In this document: piece by piece, positions 35,087 to 48,513 of the stretch
Position numbering within the stretch: the first letter of the stretch is position 1
Layout: the number at the start of each line of letters is the position of its first letter
Assembly: GCF_030035675.1 (NCBI RefSeq)
Contig: NC_084481.1
Location: forward strand, 49,598,399 to 49,662,398
Length of the DNA stretch: 64,000 bases
Source: Rhineura floridana
Lineage: Eukaryota; Chordata; Lepidosauria; Squamata; Rhineuridae
Direction of reading: 5' to 3'
The notes under the pieces: model-generated
The model's database searches: none
What the model was told of the DNA's origin: nothing
What the model saw: the letters and a program-made list of their open reading frames with translations, nothing else
Position numbers and translations under genes: made by a program

Positions 35087-36470
35087 CACTGAAGAGTTGG
35101 AAGGGGCCTATAAGGCGATCGAGTCCAACCCCCTGCTCAGTGTAGGAATTAAACTTAAAGCATACCCGACAGATGGCTGCCTAGTTGCCTCTTGAATGCC
35201 TCCAGTGCGGGAGCCCACTACCACCTCCCTAGGTGGACCTAGGTAATTAATTCTACTGCTCTTGAGCACATTATTCTGTGTCCTGCACTTTGGGATGATT
35301 GAGAAGAGATCTTGGCTTTCTTCTATGTGACAACCTTTCAAGTACTTGAAGAGTGCTATCATGTCTCCTCTCAGTCTTCTCATTTCAAGGCTAAACATGC
35401 CAAGTTCTTTCAGTTTCTCCTCACAGGGCTTTTTTTAGTCCCCTGATCATCCTTGTTGCACTCTTCTGAACTTCTTCCAGTTTGTCTGCATTCTTAAAGT
35501 GTGGTGTCCAGAATTGAACATAGTACTCAAGGTGAGGCCTAACCAGTGCCAAATAGAGGGAAACCAGTATTTCACATGATTTGGAAACTATATTTCTGTT
35601 AATGCAGCCTGAAATAGCATTGCCTTTTTTGCAGCCACATCACACTCTTGGCTCATATTAAGCTTGTGAGCAACAACAGTTCCAAGATCCTTCTCGCATG
35701 TAGTGTTGCTGAGCTAAGGATCCCACATCTTATAACTGTGCATTTGGTTTCTTTTTCCTTGCTCATTACCACCCCCCAATTTAAGAAGGAACCATTGAGA
35801 AACACTCTTTGAGAACGATTCTGTAGCCAGCTGTGGATCCCTCGATAGTTGTTCTATCCAGCCCACATTTAGCTACCTTGCTAATCAGAATATCATGGGG
35901 TACTTTGTCAAAACCTTTGCTGAAGTTGAGATATATTGCGACCACCACATTCCCACAGTCTACCAGAGAGGTTACCTGATCAAAAAATGAAATAAGATTA
36001 GTCTGGCATAATAATTATAATGATTATTAATGTCACATCAACCATTGTTGCCAGTATTCACAAAAACAACATATCAGACATGAAGTTATTTTATTGATAG
36101 ATTATTGGCATCTGTATTATTAGTCTGGCAGGATTTGTTCTTGACGAATCCATGTTGGCTTCTAGTAATCACTGTACTGTTTTCAAGGTGCTTTCCGATT
36201 TACTGCTTTATAATCTGCTCCAGAATTTTCCTAGGGATCAATGTCAGGATGACTGGTCTGTAGTTCCCAGGTTCCTTCTTTTTGCCCTTTTTGAAGATAG
36301 GGACAACATTAGCCTTCAGTTCCTTCTGGGATGCAGTTGATCAAGTCCTGAAGATCTGAACTCATTCAAAGTAACTTGGTATTCCTTGACCGTTTGTCTA
36401 GCAATCTCAAGTTGCAATCCTTCCACTTCGACTTGTACTTTATGTTTGCCAGGAGAGTCATAGATCCTCT
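35087..36470 (-). mobile_element. CR1-clade LINE, 3' half of ORF2 (interrupted)
   Basis: Reversed, this follows the CR1 ORF2 C-terminus and 3' end. Plus-strand landmarks are GAGTCCAACCCCCTGCTCAG, CACCTCCCTAGGTGGACCTA, CATGTCTCCTCTCAGTCTTC, GTACTCAAGGTGAGGCCTAA and CTGTAGTTCCCAGGTTCCTT. The copy is split by a 110-bp insertion at 36009-36118. Decayed frame; no tail repeats were recognised at 35087. Confidence 0.88.
36009..36118. mobile_element. 110-bp insertion in CR1 with exact 12-bp TSD
   Basis: ATTAGTCTGGCA occurs at 35997-36008 and again at 36119-36130, and the CR1 sequence is continuous if one copy plus the insert is removed. The insert is AT-rich. Reversed, it ends in ATAATCATTATAATTATTA, a LINE-tail-like run. 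It matched no other repeat in the window. Confidence 0.85.
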
Positions 36471-36479
36471 TTTGGAGAA

Positions 36480-38500
36480 GACTGACTCATTGCAAGGTGC
36501 ATTTTCATTGTCCTTGGTTTCTGCACCAGTATGGCATCATGAATTTTGATTTATACAGTGCATGTAATCCTACCAGGTTTTATCGCTTTTCACAGTAGAA
36601 TAGGAACTGTAGGGTAAGGCTCTGATCCAACTCATCCAAAGATTTTCAGAGGATTTAATTTTTTTCTCAAGTATATATATTTTTAAAAACAACCTCAAAA
36701 TTTGTATGTTGTGTTTCACTTACTTTAAATCTAGGTTCCAGCACAGCCAGCCAAAATATTGCTACAAGGGCACTGTTGCCAGTGTTGCAGTTACAGGAGT
36801 GTTATCCTACTGCATATTTCTGTGTGGATAGCAGATGCCTTGTCTTCTAAATTACATTTTGTTATACTGAAGGAGACTTGTCAGCATCCTCTTACAGGGT
36901 CATAAATTATCCTGGTGAGATTTGACTTAAAGTCCACTAATGCAATAGTGGAATTCAGAACTACAGCTGTTGAACTTCTGAAAGCCTAGGTCAAACTATA
37001 CTATGCTAGCAGCATTTTAGCTGTACAGTTCTGAAGCTATCTTGATATAAGTAATAAGCATGAGAGATGAGGAACTTGTACAACTTGGGCTACATTAGCA
37101 GTGCTTGTCTAGGCATATTGGAGCTGCTGATTACAGTTAGTATAATCATGTATGAGCAGTAGGATACGTACAGATTTAGGTTAACAGTAAGCCTCAAACT
37201 TAATATTGCCTGTAAGTGCTTTCATTTATTCCATGCACCTGCAAAATTGCATAAGAGTAACACCCAGTAACAGGAAAGAATGAATAGTAGTCACCCAAGG
37301 GGCACAGAAAGAACATACCCATCCTTTGATGTCTGGGGGGGGGCAGGGGCAGAGAGGCCTTGTTCATGGTCCTTTTCAACCATGATGTGAAATTGACTGT
37401 GGCTCAGTTCTATATATGCAACAGAAGAAGGTGGTAGAACGTTCAGGTGCTAGAATTGGCTGTGCAACTTCAGACAGAAGGTGTGCCCTTCTTGTGTTAA
37501 ATACCCCCTGCAAATAGAAAACTGGCCCATTAGGGAAAGAGGGTCTAGCGCTAAGTGTTTTGCCTGCTATACTAGTTTTCTGTTTGCGCAGAATATTTAA
37601 TATAGGGGTACATTAAAAAAAGTTACACCTCCCCCACTGCGTATAGTCTGAAGTGGTACAATCCATTCTAGCACCTCTGTATGCGGCAGCCTCATTCTGC
37701 CACATGTAGGCTAGGTTGTGTCAGGGCCTTTTTATTTGTAGCCCCCAAACATCCTGTGAAATTACCACCATCTTGAACCAGTGTAATTTAAAATAAATAA
37801 AACTTGTTTAAACAGAATTCTGGCTGTTAGGCAGTCACTTGGATCTGAAAATGTAACGTGTTAAAAGTCGTATTGATAAATGGCAAGGAACCAACCAAAA
37901 TAATCCTTTCATACATTACTTGTGCGAAAGGGGCATTATGTAAGTACTGGGGAACAGGACTGTGCTCCTGGCCCTGATACTGGGCACACTTCCCTGTCCC
38001 TACTTCTAGATGCCCATGCACTAATAGGCTTATTGGCATCGGCTACTTGTGTTAGTTTCCCATCTGATCTGGACATTAGTTAACAGGGGCTAATAAGAAC
38101 TGTAACCAGAGGTGATGGGGAATTGTCCTTAATGTTTTGGTTACAGTGGTGCACCTACAGATTTCTTTAACCTGTATCTCTGAACTGACTTTGCCTCCCC
38201 CCCCTCCTGCTTTCATGAGCTTTTCATATTAGATTTCTGAATTGATTCCTCTTACAGATGTGTAGCGAACCTTTTTTGTTTTGCATGGGTCAGGGGTTTC
38301 CTGAGAATCTAGACTATTGTAACTATAGCTTGACAATGATATAACATCATACTGGGATATTCGAATACTCCTCCAGTTGCAGGTTTCTGAAGATCTCCTC
38401 TATTCCTCTTGGGGACACTTGAAGGAAGTAATTTTTTTTCCCCATAGCCAAAGGACCTCTTTCATAGGAATTGATATGAATAAGAAACCAGGACCTGTTG
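36480..38500. other. GRB14: Intron 3 sequence, nothing recognised
   Basis: No recognisable transposon, RNA gene or coding segment. A short poly-G/C run lies near 37337. Confidence 0.45.
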
Positions 38501-38507
38501 GACGGAA

Positions 38508-38650
38508 TGGAACATAGGAAGAGCCCTGTTGCATCAGGCCAAAGGCCCATCTAGTCCACATTCTGTTCTGTCAGTGGGCAACCAGATGTCTCTTGGGATG
38601 CCCACAAGCAGGACCATACAATATTCCTAGAGAACCTTATGCCTTACAGA
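38508..38650 (-). mobile_element. CR1-type LINE 3' end fragment
   Basis: GAACATAGGAAGAGCCCTGT, then GGCCAAAGGCCCATCTAGTC and AGTGGGCAACCAGATG: the reverse of the 22935-23105 sequence. Confidence 0.6.
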
Positions 38651-39601
38651 AAATGTAATTGAAAGATCAAAGCACCTGCACAGAAGGCTTGACCATGGTG
38701 ACTGAGACCCAGAAAACAAGTGTGGCCCTCTATAGTGCAAACCTGCTGAAAACTCACCTTTCATTATATTCATAAGTTAGCCTTCTCCAACCTGGTGTTC
38801 TCCAGAGGTTTTAGGCTACAGTTCCCATCAGTGCCAGCCAGCCACCACACCCGTTACATCAGTTCATGCCTTCTCTACTTCCTCCTGCCAGAAGACAGAG
38901 GAGTATTTTGACTTGGGTTTCTGTGGCAAGAGTTTTTGGTTTTTAAAAATAAAATACTGGCAGCTGATGAGCCCTTTGGCAGTGTGGATCCATCCAAGGC
39001 ATGGCTTCAGATGCAGTGAATACCCCATCCAGCCACACCTTGAAAACTAGACTGCTATGACGCCTTCTGGCAGTGTACCCCTGTGCATCTCTACTTAGAA
39101 GCAAGTGTCACTTTAACCGCCCCTGTTAGACTGTAGTCCTATGCATTCTTTCCTACAAGTAAAAGCACAATTGAACACAGTGGGTTTGACTTCCAGATAA
39201 ACATGCTGCGGCTTACACAATATAAATTCATCTGGTAGCAAGACGTTTGCCCCGATTGGAACAAACAGAAGCTAATTCATGAGTGAGAAGATTATTTTGG
39301 AGAAAAAAACCACCTCCACCAACTGTATCTTGGAAATTATACTTCTTTCTTTTGCTCTGGCAGGGTTCTTTGCATCTTCTGTGTTCTGGGGATAAATGAG
39401 GTGTTAATAGCCTTTGCGATAAGGGTAGCTTACTATTTATAGTCTTAAGCATGTTACAGTTGAGGCATACTTTCTGTTTTTCAAAACAGTGTACAGAGGG
39501 AGGTTTTGGTTTTCTGTAAACCAATGATCATTGCAGAAAAGAAAAACAGGAAAAAGAGTAGAAGAGTTGAACATATATACAAGAAACCCACCGTGTATTA
39601 C

Positions 39602-39646
39602 AGTATGATGCTAAGGTTTATAGTTCAGAAACCTTAGCATCATACT
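39602..39646. repeat. Perfect 18-bp hairpin
   Basis: AGTATGATGCTAAGGTTT (39602-39619) is exactly complementary to AAACCTTAGCATCATACT (39629-39646), with a 9-nt loop. Pairing stops at once on both sides, so it is not the end of a longer foldback. Confidence 0.97.
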
Positions 39647-40674
39647 TATCATGATAGCCCCTATACTAAGCAACCATCTTGACAGTTATAGAAATAGATC
39701 TGACATACTTGTGCCTAATTTTCTCACTTGTACAATGCTGTCTTTAAAAATAATATTGATTGACACTAGCCAGCAAATAAATAATCCTGTCAGCACCAGC
39801 CATCCCCAAAAGAAATTATAAGCACTCCTACAAGCAATCGCTGTCTAGGATCCTTATACAGTGAGCAATACAAAGGAGGTCACAAGTGTGTTGTTTTCCC
39901 ATTGCTGCTGTTGTGTGGAACTCACTAAAGCAGGGCTAGTCAATGTGACACCCTCCAGATGTTTTAGACTCCCAAAATCCTTCACCGTTGCCCGTTGTGT
40001 GGCAGTCCACAACAGTTAGAGGGCACCATGTTGGCTGGATTAGAGAAATGAAATACTTCTTATCAGTAGAAAATGGTGAAAGGCAGATTTGTTTTTACTA
40101 GTTTAGGAGTAAATGATTCCTGATAGAGGTTCCAAACTCTTGCTAACACCCAACAGCTGTTCCAATGGTTCATGAATACAGGCCGGAACCAATAAATCTT
40201 GGTAAATTGAATATGGTGCTCTTATTTACTACAATAACCACATGTCAGCTTTTATAATGAGTGTGTGTGTTAAGTGTTTACACACCACGTTAATTATTAG
40301 AACATCACTCTTTTATTTGGGCTGGGGTTTTCTAATGTGGTGGCAGCTGCTTTTAACACACTAATTTGTGCAGCTGTATTGTGGCCAACATCAGCTTTCT
40401 AACTTTTTTGTGTGTGAAGAATTCCCTTCTTTAACCTTTCCAGGGTGTTTGCTGCACAATTCTTTTAAACAGATGAAATCTGAGCTCTAAAATTTCTAAG
40501 CATCAAAATCTGGTGGCTGAAATGTAAATGTAAATTGAATTCTGATGAATTTTCATTTTGTCATGTTGTTTATGACTTTTTTTTAAAAAAGGAAATTGGA
40601 TATCAGTTGGCATGTTTAAAATCCAGCATTTCAAGTATTTGAATTTGGCAAACATTATCAATATTTTACATGTG

Positions 40675-40965
40675 TATTATTATTGTTATTATTAATTTTA
40701 TTTGTTGCTTGCTACAAAAATTTGTCTCAGAATGACTTTACAGTTTTTAAAAACATCTAATAACATTTAAAATACATCAGAGATTTACAAAAACATTAAT
40801 TAAAAGTGCTCATCCAACAATAATATAAAAAGGGCACACTTTACTCCACCAAACTAAAAGATGAACACCCATTATGAGCAAAATGCATAGGTGTAGAAAA
40901 ATTTCTTTACCTGGCCCCTAAAGATTGATAGCATTGGTGCCAGGCAGACCTCTCTGGCCACAGTT
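40675..40965 (-). mobile_element. L2-like LINE 3' end, old
   Basis: A TTATTATTAATTTTATTTGT tail-like start, then ACATTTAAAATACATC, then TTTACCTGGCCCCTAAAGAT and GGTGCCAGGCAGACCTCTCT, the reverse of the L2 C-terminal LAPTLLSFRRQVK region. Confidence 0.6.
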
Positions 40966-41339
40966 GCCTGCTTACTTACACCAGAAGTGAGGAACCTTGA
41001 ATTCCCGTCCAAGCAATCTTTCAGGGATCATGTGTCAGTGGCAGAAGTGGGCAGATAATGAATGTAAATGTTACCTTTGTACAGTAGGCTAGTTTCTACA
41101 AGCACTCCTCTCTATCCTCTATCCAAGCAACCAAGAAGCATTGTGAAAGTCCAAGGACACATTCTAGCCAGACAAAAATGGTCAAGGAGGGTGTTAAGCA
41201 GAGCTAATGAGTGGTGCATTCTGGGGAGAGGGAATGTGGTCTGGAGAGAATTCTGAGGGCTAGATAGAAAGGCTTGGAGGGTTCTCTTTGGCCCCTGAGC
41301 CTGATGGTCCACACTGACTTGCACTATGGCTATGTACAT

Positions 41340-41515
41340 ACCATACCTTTAAAGCACATTCAGAGCACATCCCCCTCTATCCTGGGAACGGTAGTTTGCC
41401 CCTCAGAGAGCTACAGTTCCCAGCATCCTTAACAACCTACAGTTTCCAGGATTCTTTTTTGGGGGGTGGGGAATGTGCTTCGAATGTGCTTTAATGGTAT
41501 GGTTGCGTATGCAGC
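41340..41515. mobile_element. Foldback MITE ('AAAGCACATTC' family)
   Basis: ACCTTTAAAGCACATTCAGA at the left mirrors TCGAATGTGCTTTAATGGTA at the right. CTACAGTTCCCAGCATCC and TTTCCAGGATTCTTT lie inside, relating it to 31845-32135. Confidence 0.65.
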
Positions 41516-42669
41516 CAAACTGTTTGGTGAGTGTGACATTATGCCAAAGCAGGTGGTGGAGGCAACCCATGAAGGAGCATTCTGCTTCTCCATCATGCTC
41601 CCACCACCACGCATTTCTTCACCCTTGCAGTGACTTGCCAGAAAATGGGGTTCACCAGAACAGGCTACCAGCGAACTAGAGTATTGCAATATTAGCTTAA
41701 ACAGCAGTGAAAAACCAGACTTTTCCATCGCACCAGAGGAACAGGCTAGCCTAGGAGGAGCGCACAGCTCTGTCCTCCACCGTCTTGCTGCTGCTGCTGT
41801 CCCTGTCTCCCAGCATCTGCTTCCTGAGGTGGCTGCCTTGCTCTGCCTAATGGCCCTGGACGGGTGCTGTAGTCCAACATTTGGAAGGCCACAGGGTCTC
41901 CATCCCTGTTAAATGTGTACAATAGATCAAATGCTGAAGGTGTTTCAAACAAGTTCATTGCATACTTTGGTGAGAGCTTTTAAACAGAGAGATGTTAGCT
42001 CTTGCTTTTGCACATATGAGTGGGACTTTGGAAAATGGCCACTAGGTGCCACTGTTTATCACTTTTAGCAAAAGACCAGCACAGAATTTTGGTAATTCAT
42101 TATTTTTCTTGGCTCATTGTTTGACTGGCAGTGGTAGTTTTACTTTCCTAGTTTAGAACCTACAGCTTAAGCTGAAAAACTTAATTGACCTTGTCCATCA
42201 TACTGGTCTAAGAGTTTGACCATCGTCACTCCCTCTAATAATGGATTTAGATGGCAAGTGCCAACAGGAATGGAGCCCAAATGGGGCCATTGTAAAATAA
42301 AAGAAAATATTGGCATTTTCAGGGGAACCTCAAGGTGTGTGTGTATATTCCTTACCCAAATATTTTAAGTATATTCAGTGGCTTTAAAGACCAAAATAAT
42401 TTTCCGGGTATAAATGGGGGGGGGCAGGGAAATTAGAGCGAGAGAGGTTTTACTTGCTTGAAGCCCTAAGGGCATATTGAAACTCAGAAGTGGGGATGTA
42501 GGCAATACTATTAGTAATAAAAAAAATAACCCATTAAAACAATAAGACAGTAGAAGAAATTCACATTAAGGCTTCAGTTTGACGCACCCGTAGCTGGGAG
42601 TAAGCTCCATTGAATTAGAATTTACTAAGTAAACATACACAGGATTGTGTTGCAAGTCAAATGCCTTGT

Positions 42670-44040
42670 GGTTTTTACAGCTTGCCGAGAGAGAGAGAGA
42701 CTTTGTTGCATCATTCCTGCCTTGTATCTTTCTGCCTTTTGATAATTCAGCTCCTTTTCTGAAAGTCAATTGCATGAATGCATCATATGCAAAGGCAATC
42801 TGGATACCATGAAATTCTGGATTCTTGCAAGGGGGCCTGGGAAGCCAGACTGCCTCTTCTGGCAGTTCTTTGGGATGACTTCTCCTTGCAGAGAAACTAG
42901 AAAGTTTCTCCCTGGAAAGTCAGGGAGCCCTTTCCTGCAAGTAGATTATAGATGGTTTGGTTGGCTTGTTTGAATGTGGATAGCTACATTTAGCCTCAAT
43001 AGACCTCTGGATAGTTGCAATCAGCATCATTGAGTCACCTCAGCTGAATTCGAGGCAGGCTGTTCAAATGCAGAGGTTGCTTGAGACTGGGCCTTAGGAG
43101 GGATGGCCATATGTCTTATTTCACAGAGAACAGTTCTCCATCTGAAGGACTCCTCTATTTGGGGGGTGGAGGAGGCTGTCCAGTCCAAGCTTGGTTTAAA
43201 GATAAAGAACCACTAAGAAGGGAAAACAGGGGCCTTGAAGTTGCCTGTCAACAGTAGGCACCTGGATAGCGGACTGAGCAGGCTGCAGGTTCCCTGGCCA
43301 TAGTCTTCCCCAGTGTGGTGAAATGCATTGTGCCTAATAACACTTTTAATCTTCTCTAAGTCCCAGGAATTGGAATGCCGAATGGAAAAAAATGTCATTG
43401 ACTCCCCCCACGAGGCCTTGTGCTTTTAAAAAAACAAGACTGTAAACATGTTTGACCACAGCCGCTGAGGCAGGAACAAAAAGTGAGAGATTTAAGTCAT
43501 AGCTAAATATGATTAAATATTGGGTGTAAGAGAGCAGAGGGAGGGAATAACTGCAGCTAGTGCTGTGCTGAAATCTGTCCTCCAATTTCTCAAAGGCTCT
43601 CTTCCCCTGTGAAAGTGGTTTCCATTTTTCTGCATCATTCTCAGTGGGCACTTGAGCATATCTTTAGAACTTCTGTGAGTGTGGGGTTCTAAGCTTACCT
43701 TATCATTGTGAGGCAGTGCATGTGTTTTTCTTTTCTGTAAACCTCTCTCTGGCACTCTGTGCTCTTCCCAGAAGCCTGTACTTCCTGTTCCAAAAAAGTT
43801 ACCCCATGACTTCTTCCCTGGGCTTTGGTTGAACGGTGGGCAACTGGAGAGGCTGCAGAGTGTAAACCACTGGGGAGATGGTTTTCAGAATGAAAGAAAG
43901 GACACTTACAAAAACCCCTCACCCACCTCAATAATGAAGCAGGCACCCATGAGCATTTCGTTGAAATATTCTCTCTCCTTTGATAATTTCCAAATGCAAT
44001 TTCTTTACATGTTAATTGATGGGGAATGGTAAAAAAAAAG
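42670..44040. other. GRB14: Intron 3 sequence, nothing recognised
   Basis: Short frames only. A decayed repeat with ACAAAATGGCTGCCACATC follows at about 44050-44200 and resembles hAT-type non-autonomous elements, but its ends could not be fixed. Confidence 0.4.
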
Positions 44041-44499
44041 AGAAATTTTTAACACAGCAGTGACCAGTGGGCACATTTTGAAAAAAGTGCTATGGGTGCC
44101 ACAAAACAGCTGCCATGGGGGCATGGGATAACACAAAATGGCTGCCACATCTAAAAAAGCAGGGGGGTCAGGACCATAAAATGGTGTAGGCATGCCCTCC
44201 CATCAGTGGGAAAAAGGCACCTGCATTGGCCACCACTGTACATCGTCACGAAGAGATGCTCTTTGTACCTCCTCGGTTCAGAACAAAGGGAGAGAGGGTG
44301 TCTCCTCCTGACATCCAATGAAATATGGGCATATTTAAAGAGACATGTTCAGTGTAGGAGAGGTCAAGCCAAAGAGCCAAAATCTTATGGATTTTTGTGG
44401 CAACATTTTTGATACCTTTTGCAGACACCATAGCAAGTACTGATGGCATAGTCAAAAGAAGTCTGGTTTGTCATTTCTTGGGAGTTGTTCTGGAGGTAG

Positions 44500-44700
44500 A
44501 ACTAGATAAAGCTTCTTCTTTTTCCTATTCTTGTTATTATTAATCCCACCCTTCTTCCCAAAGGAGCCCCGGGCAGCAAACAAGTTATAAAACAATAATT
44601 TAAAAAAACCACAATATCGATACAGAGCTTTGTATACTCTACTTAAAAGGCTTGTTGGAAGCGGTAGGTCTTCTGTAGGAGGAGAAAAGTCTTCAATCAT
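44500..44700 (-). mobile_element. L2-like LINE 3' end, old
   Basis: TTATTATTAATCCCACCCTT and AAGGAGCCCCGGGCAGCAAA are the reversed GGGCTCC...GGGTGGG terminal hairpin of an L2-type end, followed by AT-rich 3' UTR. Confidence 0.5.
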
Positions 44701-47411
44701 GATAAAAGTCATAAAATGTTCAATTAGAAACATATGGTATAGAACAGGCTTGCATAAAGCTTGTATCCACCTAATGAATGCAGCCCACCAACTATGAATT
44801 ATGGCCTGCCAGGTTCTTTAGAATGTCTCTCTTGTAGTCTCCTGCAAGCAGCAAAAAATTGGAGTATTAATGAGTCCCTGGTAGGCCATCACATATGGTT
44901 GTGTTTGACTTGGTAGGTCATAAGATATACAGATATGACTTGGAGTCTGTACTGTTGAGTTCTTTCTGATGTTCTGCCACTCTTCCATAGTCTGGTGGTA
45001 CTGTAAAGTTATTGGAAAAGCATTCTGATATATTGGATGGCCAAAAACGCTGCTGTAATTTCATGTAGCTTTTGTTTTTCATCAGATGAAAAATGGCTCA
45101 CAAACAATATAGTATATATCGGTTCTGATTACAAGATGATAATGTTATACAATGTCCATTACAATCTGTAATGCAATCAGCTACAGGGTTAATATATTCT
45201 ATTGAGGATGGCTGTGAAACTTTTTTTTAGGAAAAAACGTTCTGCACCTTCCAATCCTGCAAAAGTTGGCATTTTCATAAATGTCACAGTGACATCCGTG
45301 TAACCATACTTAAATGTCAAACCAGTTTGAAAGCTTTCTTTAAACTTTGCAAAAGAAGCACATTTTGAGACATGTCTCAGTTTTCAATGTAGTTTTTCAA
45401 TCTCTCTGCTGTCATGAAAATTAAAGGTATCTTTTGGAGCAAAATGGTCTTCGCTAAGCCATTATGATATCTGTTGGTGTGAATTTATTTGAGCAAGAGT
45501 GTAGGGTGAGATGTGTGTGTTTTGAGTAGCTGCTTGTCTCTTTCATGAGATTACAGATTGGTGCATATTGTTTTTAGACTTTGTCACTAAGGAAAGTTTG
45601 CTTGGTTTGCCAAGTGAGGACTCAGATTAGTAGTTAGGGCTAGCCCTACCATTAGACAGAGAGAGGTGTCTCCCTAGGCTGCGGATGTTGGTGGGCATAA
45701 AACAACAGTGAGGTATTGAAGGTCAGCACTGTGTGTGCTATGTGGCTTTCCCTGTGCCCCTAATCTGCCCTGCAGCCATCATTGGTAATGAACACTGTCC
45801 CATTGCCGGTGTTGGAAGTAAGATTCAGCTGCCAGCCTAGTCAGCTTCTGTACATGGAATGAGCCAGGAGGGGTGCCAACAGGATTTTCTATATGTAGAT
45901 TGCCCCAATCACAAAAAAAGACACTGATTTGCACAACAATTGCATACGTTTTGTGCATTATGCAAATTTGTGTCCTCTTTTGCAGATAGAGTGGAGGGCC
46001 CCAACATAAATCAGTGGTCGCATAAATAATAAAATGTTTGACAGACAGAATGTGAACAGATGAAGCTTTTCCCATAATTTGTATAGTCATACTAGAAAAT
46101 GCATAACCTGTTGAATTTCTGCCTGCCACACAGCTATTAAAGGCCGAAGAACCCTGCTTTACTCCTATGCTTAAACCAAAGCCTAGACTGTAATCTTGTA
46201 CTTTGTGAACCTGGAGTAAGCAAGCCTCATCAAATACAGAGACCTATTTCTGAGCAAACATGTGTACTGTAAGTTAGTCGTATGGATGTGGATTCCTAAT
46301 GAGTGCCTGGTATTTAGCTCCTCCACAGCAAGCAACATGCCTAAACCTCATTGCAAAGTTTTCACATTTTGCATTGGCCATTGGGGGGGAGGGTTCTTTA
46401 TCATCCACCTGTGATTATTGTGTAATAGCATTTGCAGAAAATAACGTCTAGGGAGTCCCTGATCTCAGATAAACCCACTACAGAAAATATTCATCCTAAT
46501 AGTTAGGGGGGAAAAGGAAGGGCAAACTATGAAGATTCCAAGGACTACAAGATAAGTCAGAAAAAGTGCACTAAACAGGAGGGGAAAACAGCAGCTCTTG
46601 AGGACCCCAGAGTTTCCTATCCCCTAGCCACACACCTCTGACTTCACTCATTGGCTAGAAATGCTGAAAGGTGGGAGCAGTCAGGCTGGCTTATCTCCCA
46701 GAAATCATTTAGAAGGGTACCTGTGCATTTTGCTTCATAACATTTTTTTTTCTAGGAGAACTAGGGGCTTCCTTTTTTTAAAAAAAGTGAAAGCTGAGAG
46801 TCTGGGGCACCTGCTGGTTGTGGAGTCTAGTACATCAGTACCCCTGTTCCCCCCGTCAGTGACCCTGGGGCCAGGTCTGCCATGATGTTCTTTGCCTCAG
46901 GCGGCAAAATGTCTTGGGCGGCCCTGGTGGCAGTAAGCTGAATATTGTTCACAGGGAATAGGCAACTTTCACTGAGCTAAAGCTAAACATGGAGCTCAGT
47001 TGACATCCCCATAGGTCATACCCATGCCAGCCCAGATACTGAGGCCAGCCTGTTTGTCATTGCTTCTGCCATCAGCTTCTCTCTGGGTGGTCATTTAAGG
47101 GAAAGGGCTCTGGATTGCAAGGCCCAGGACTTCAGCTCTAAGATCCAATCCTAGCTGCACCACTGCCTTAAGTACAGATTATGATGATAATCATTGCATT
47201 GGCTAAGAGTTTTGTGGATTTCAAAATTTCCTCTTCTCCTGAGGAGATCTGCAAAGTTAAACCATTGCCTTCCAGCCCTTTCGAAAGCTTCACAGCTGCT
47301 GCTGCAGCAACAACAATATGTTGAGTGTCTTGCACAAATTATTGCATTTTACCACTGAAGGTGCATTAATTTAAGAGAATTTCTCAGATTTATGTTTCTT
47401 TTATTACCCAG

Positions 47412-47533
47412 AGAGAATAATTGAAGACCACGAAAGGATGACTGAGATCCAGTCAAAATGGGGAATTGAAGAAGGCAATAGATTTTATTTTAGAAAAAAT
47501 TATGCCAAATATGAATTTTTCAAAAACCCAGAG
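47412..47533 (+). CDS. GRB14: GRB14 coding exon 4 (RA domain, second half)
   Basis: Two bases complete Glu155, then 40 codons follow (residues 155-195). The acceptor is TTATTACCCAG and the donor GAG|GTAAGT. It reads [20 protein letters not shown] and then [29 protein letters not shown] is a block identical in human GRB14 and GRB10 and closes the RA fold. The middle segment (ERMTEIQS against human ELVIEVLS) is more diverged. Exons 3 and 4 are separated by a 15.9-kb repeat-rich intron. Confidence 0.97.
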
Positions 47534-48513
47534 GTAAGTCATGACTATATATTAATTTGATTCAATTACTAACCCACCTCATATTTAATGTTCAGGGTGG
47601 CTACTCATCAGTTATGACATTCAGTTAAAACCAGACTAGACTAATGGAAAGCAATGTTACAAAACATATAATTACCCCTCCCCCATCCCCAGATACCTGA
47701 GCATATAATTCTAAGCACTGAAGTTCAGTTCACATGAATTTTTACCATGCGCCTAACAAGATAACAAGTATGTAAGTATAAGCAGAACTGGCACAGAATT
47801 TGGACTCTGCTGAGTTTCCTTCTCTTATTTATTGCTGCCATTGAGTTCAACATTCTCAGATGCAGTATAGCAGCTAGCAGAGGGTTTTGCAAAGCTGTTC
47901 TCATTAATACTTGCCTTCCCATCTGATGCCCTCCCACTTGTCACTCCCTGAATATATCATGGCCATTTAAACATTGCCCCCCCCCAAAAAGAGAAATGCA
48001 TTACCAAAGAATATGTCAAAAGAGGACACATAGTTGCATAAAATTGGCATCTGCTAATCAGAGGTAGCCAACCTGTTGCCCTCCAGATGCTGCTGGTCTG
48101 CAACTCCCATAATACCTGACCATTGGCCATACTAACTATTTATTATTTAAAAATAATTTATTTTTATTGGGAAGTTGGAGATAATGGGAGTTGGAGTCCA
48201 GTCGAGGTTTGTGTGTACCATGTTGGCTACCCTTTTACTAATTTGTATCTATAGATGCATATGTATAGATGCAGAAATAAGTACTGTAATTTAAATAATT
48301 TAAATGGAAATACATGTATGACAAGATGGCCCGTGTGCCTGCTCATTTGGTATCCAGGTGCTAAATGTTGATGGGAACGTCAAAGTCCCTACAATCACTC
48401 CTTAGGGTTCTTTATCCTTAAACTGGATAGCCCTTCAGATAGAGAACTCTTTCAAACAGAGATGCCCTCTGACAGCTCTTCAAATACAGGGCTGTCCTCT
48501 ATAAAACAGGCCA

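Noticed and set aside
45779-46129. 116-codon minus-strand frame in intron 3
   Set aside because: Overlaps decayed transposon sequence, with no recognisable domain.
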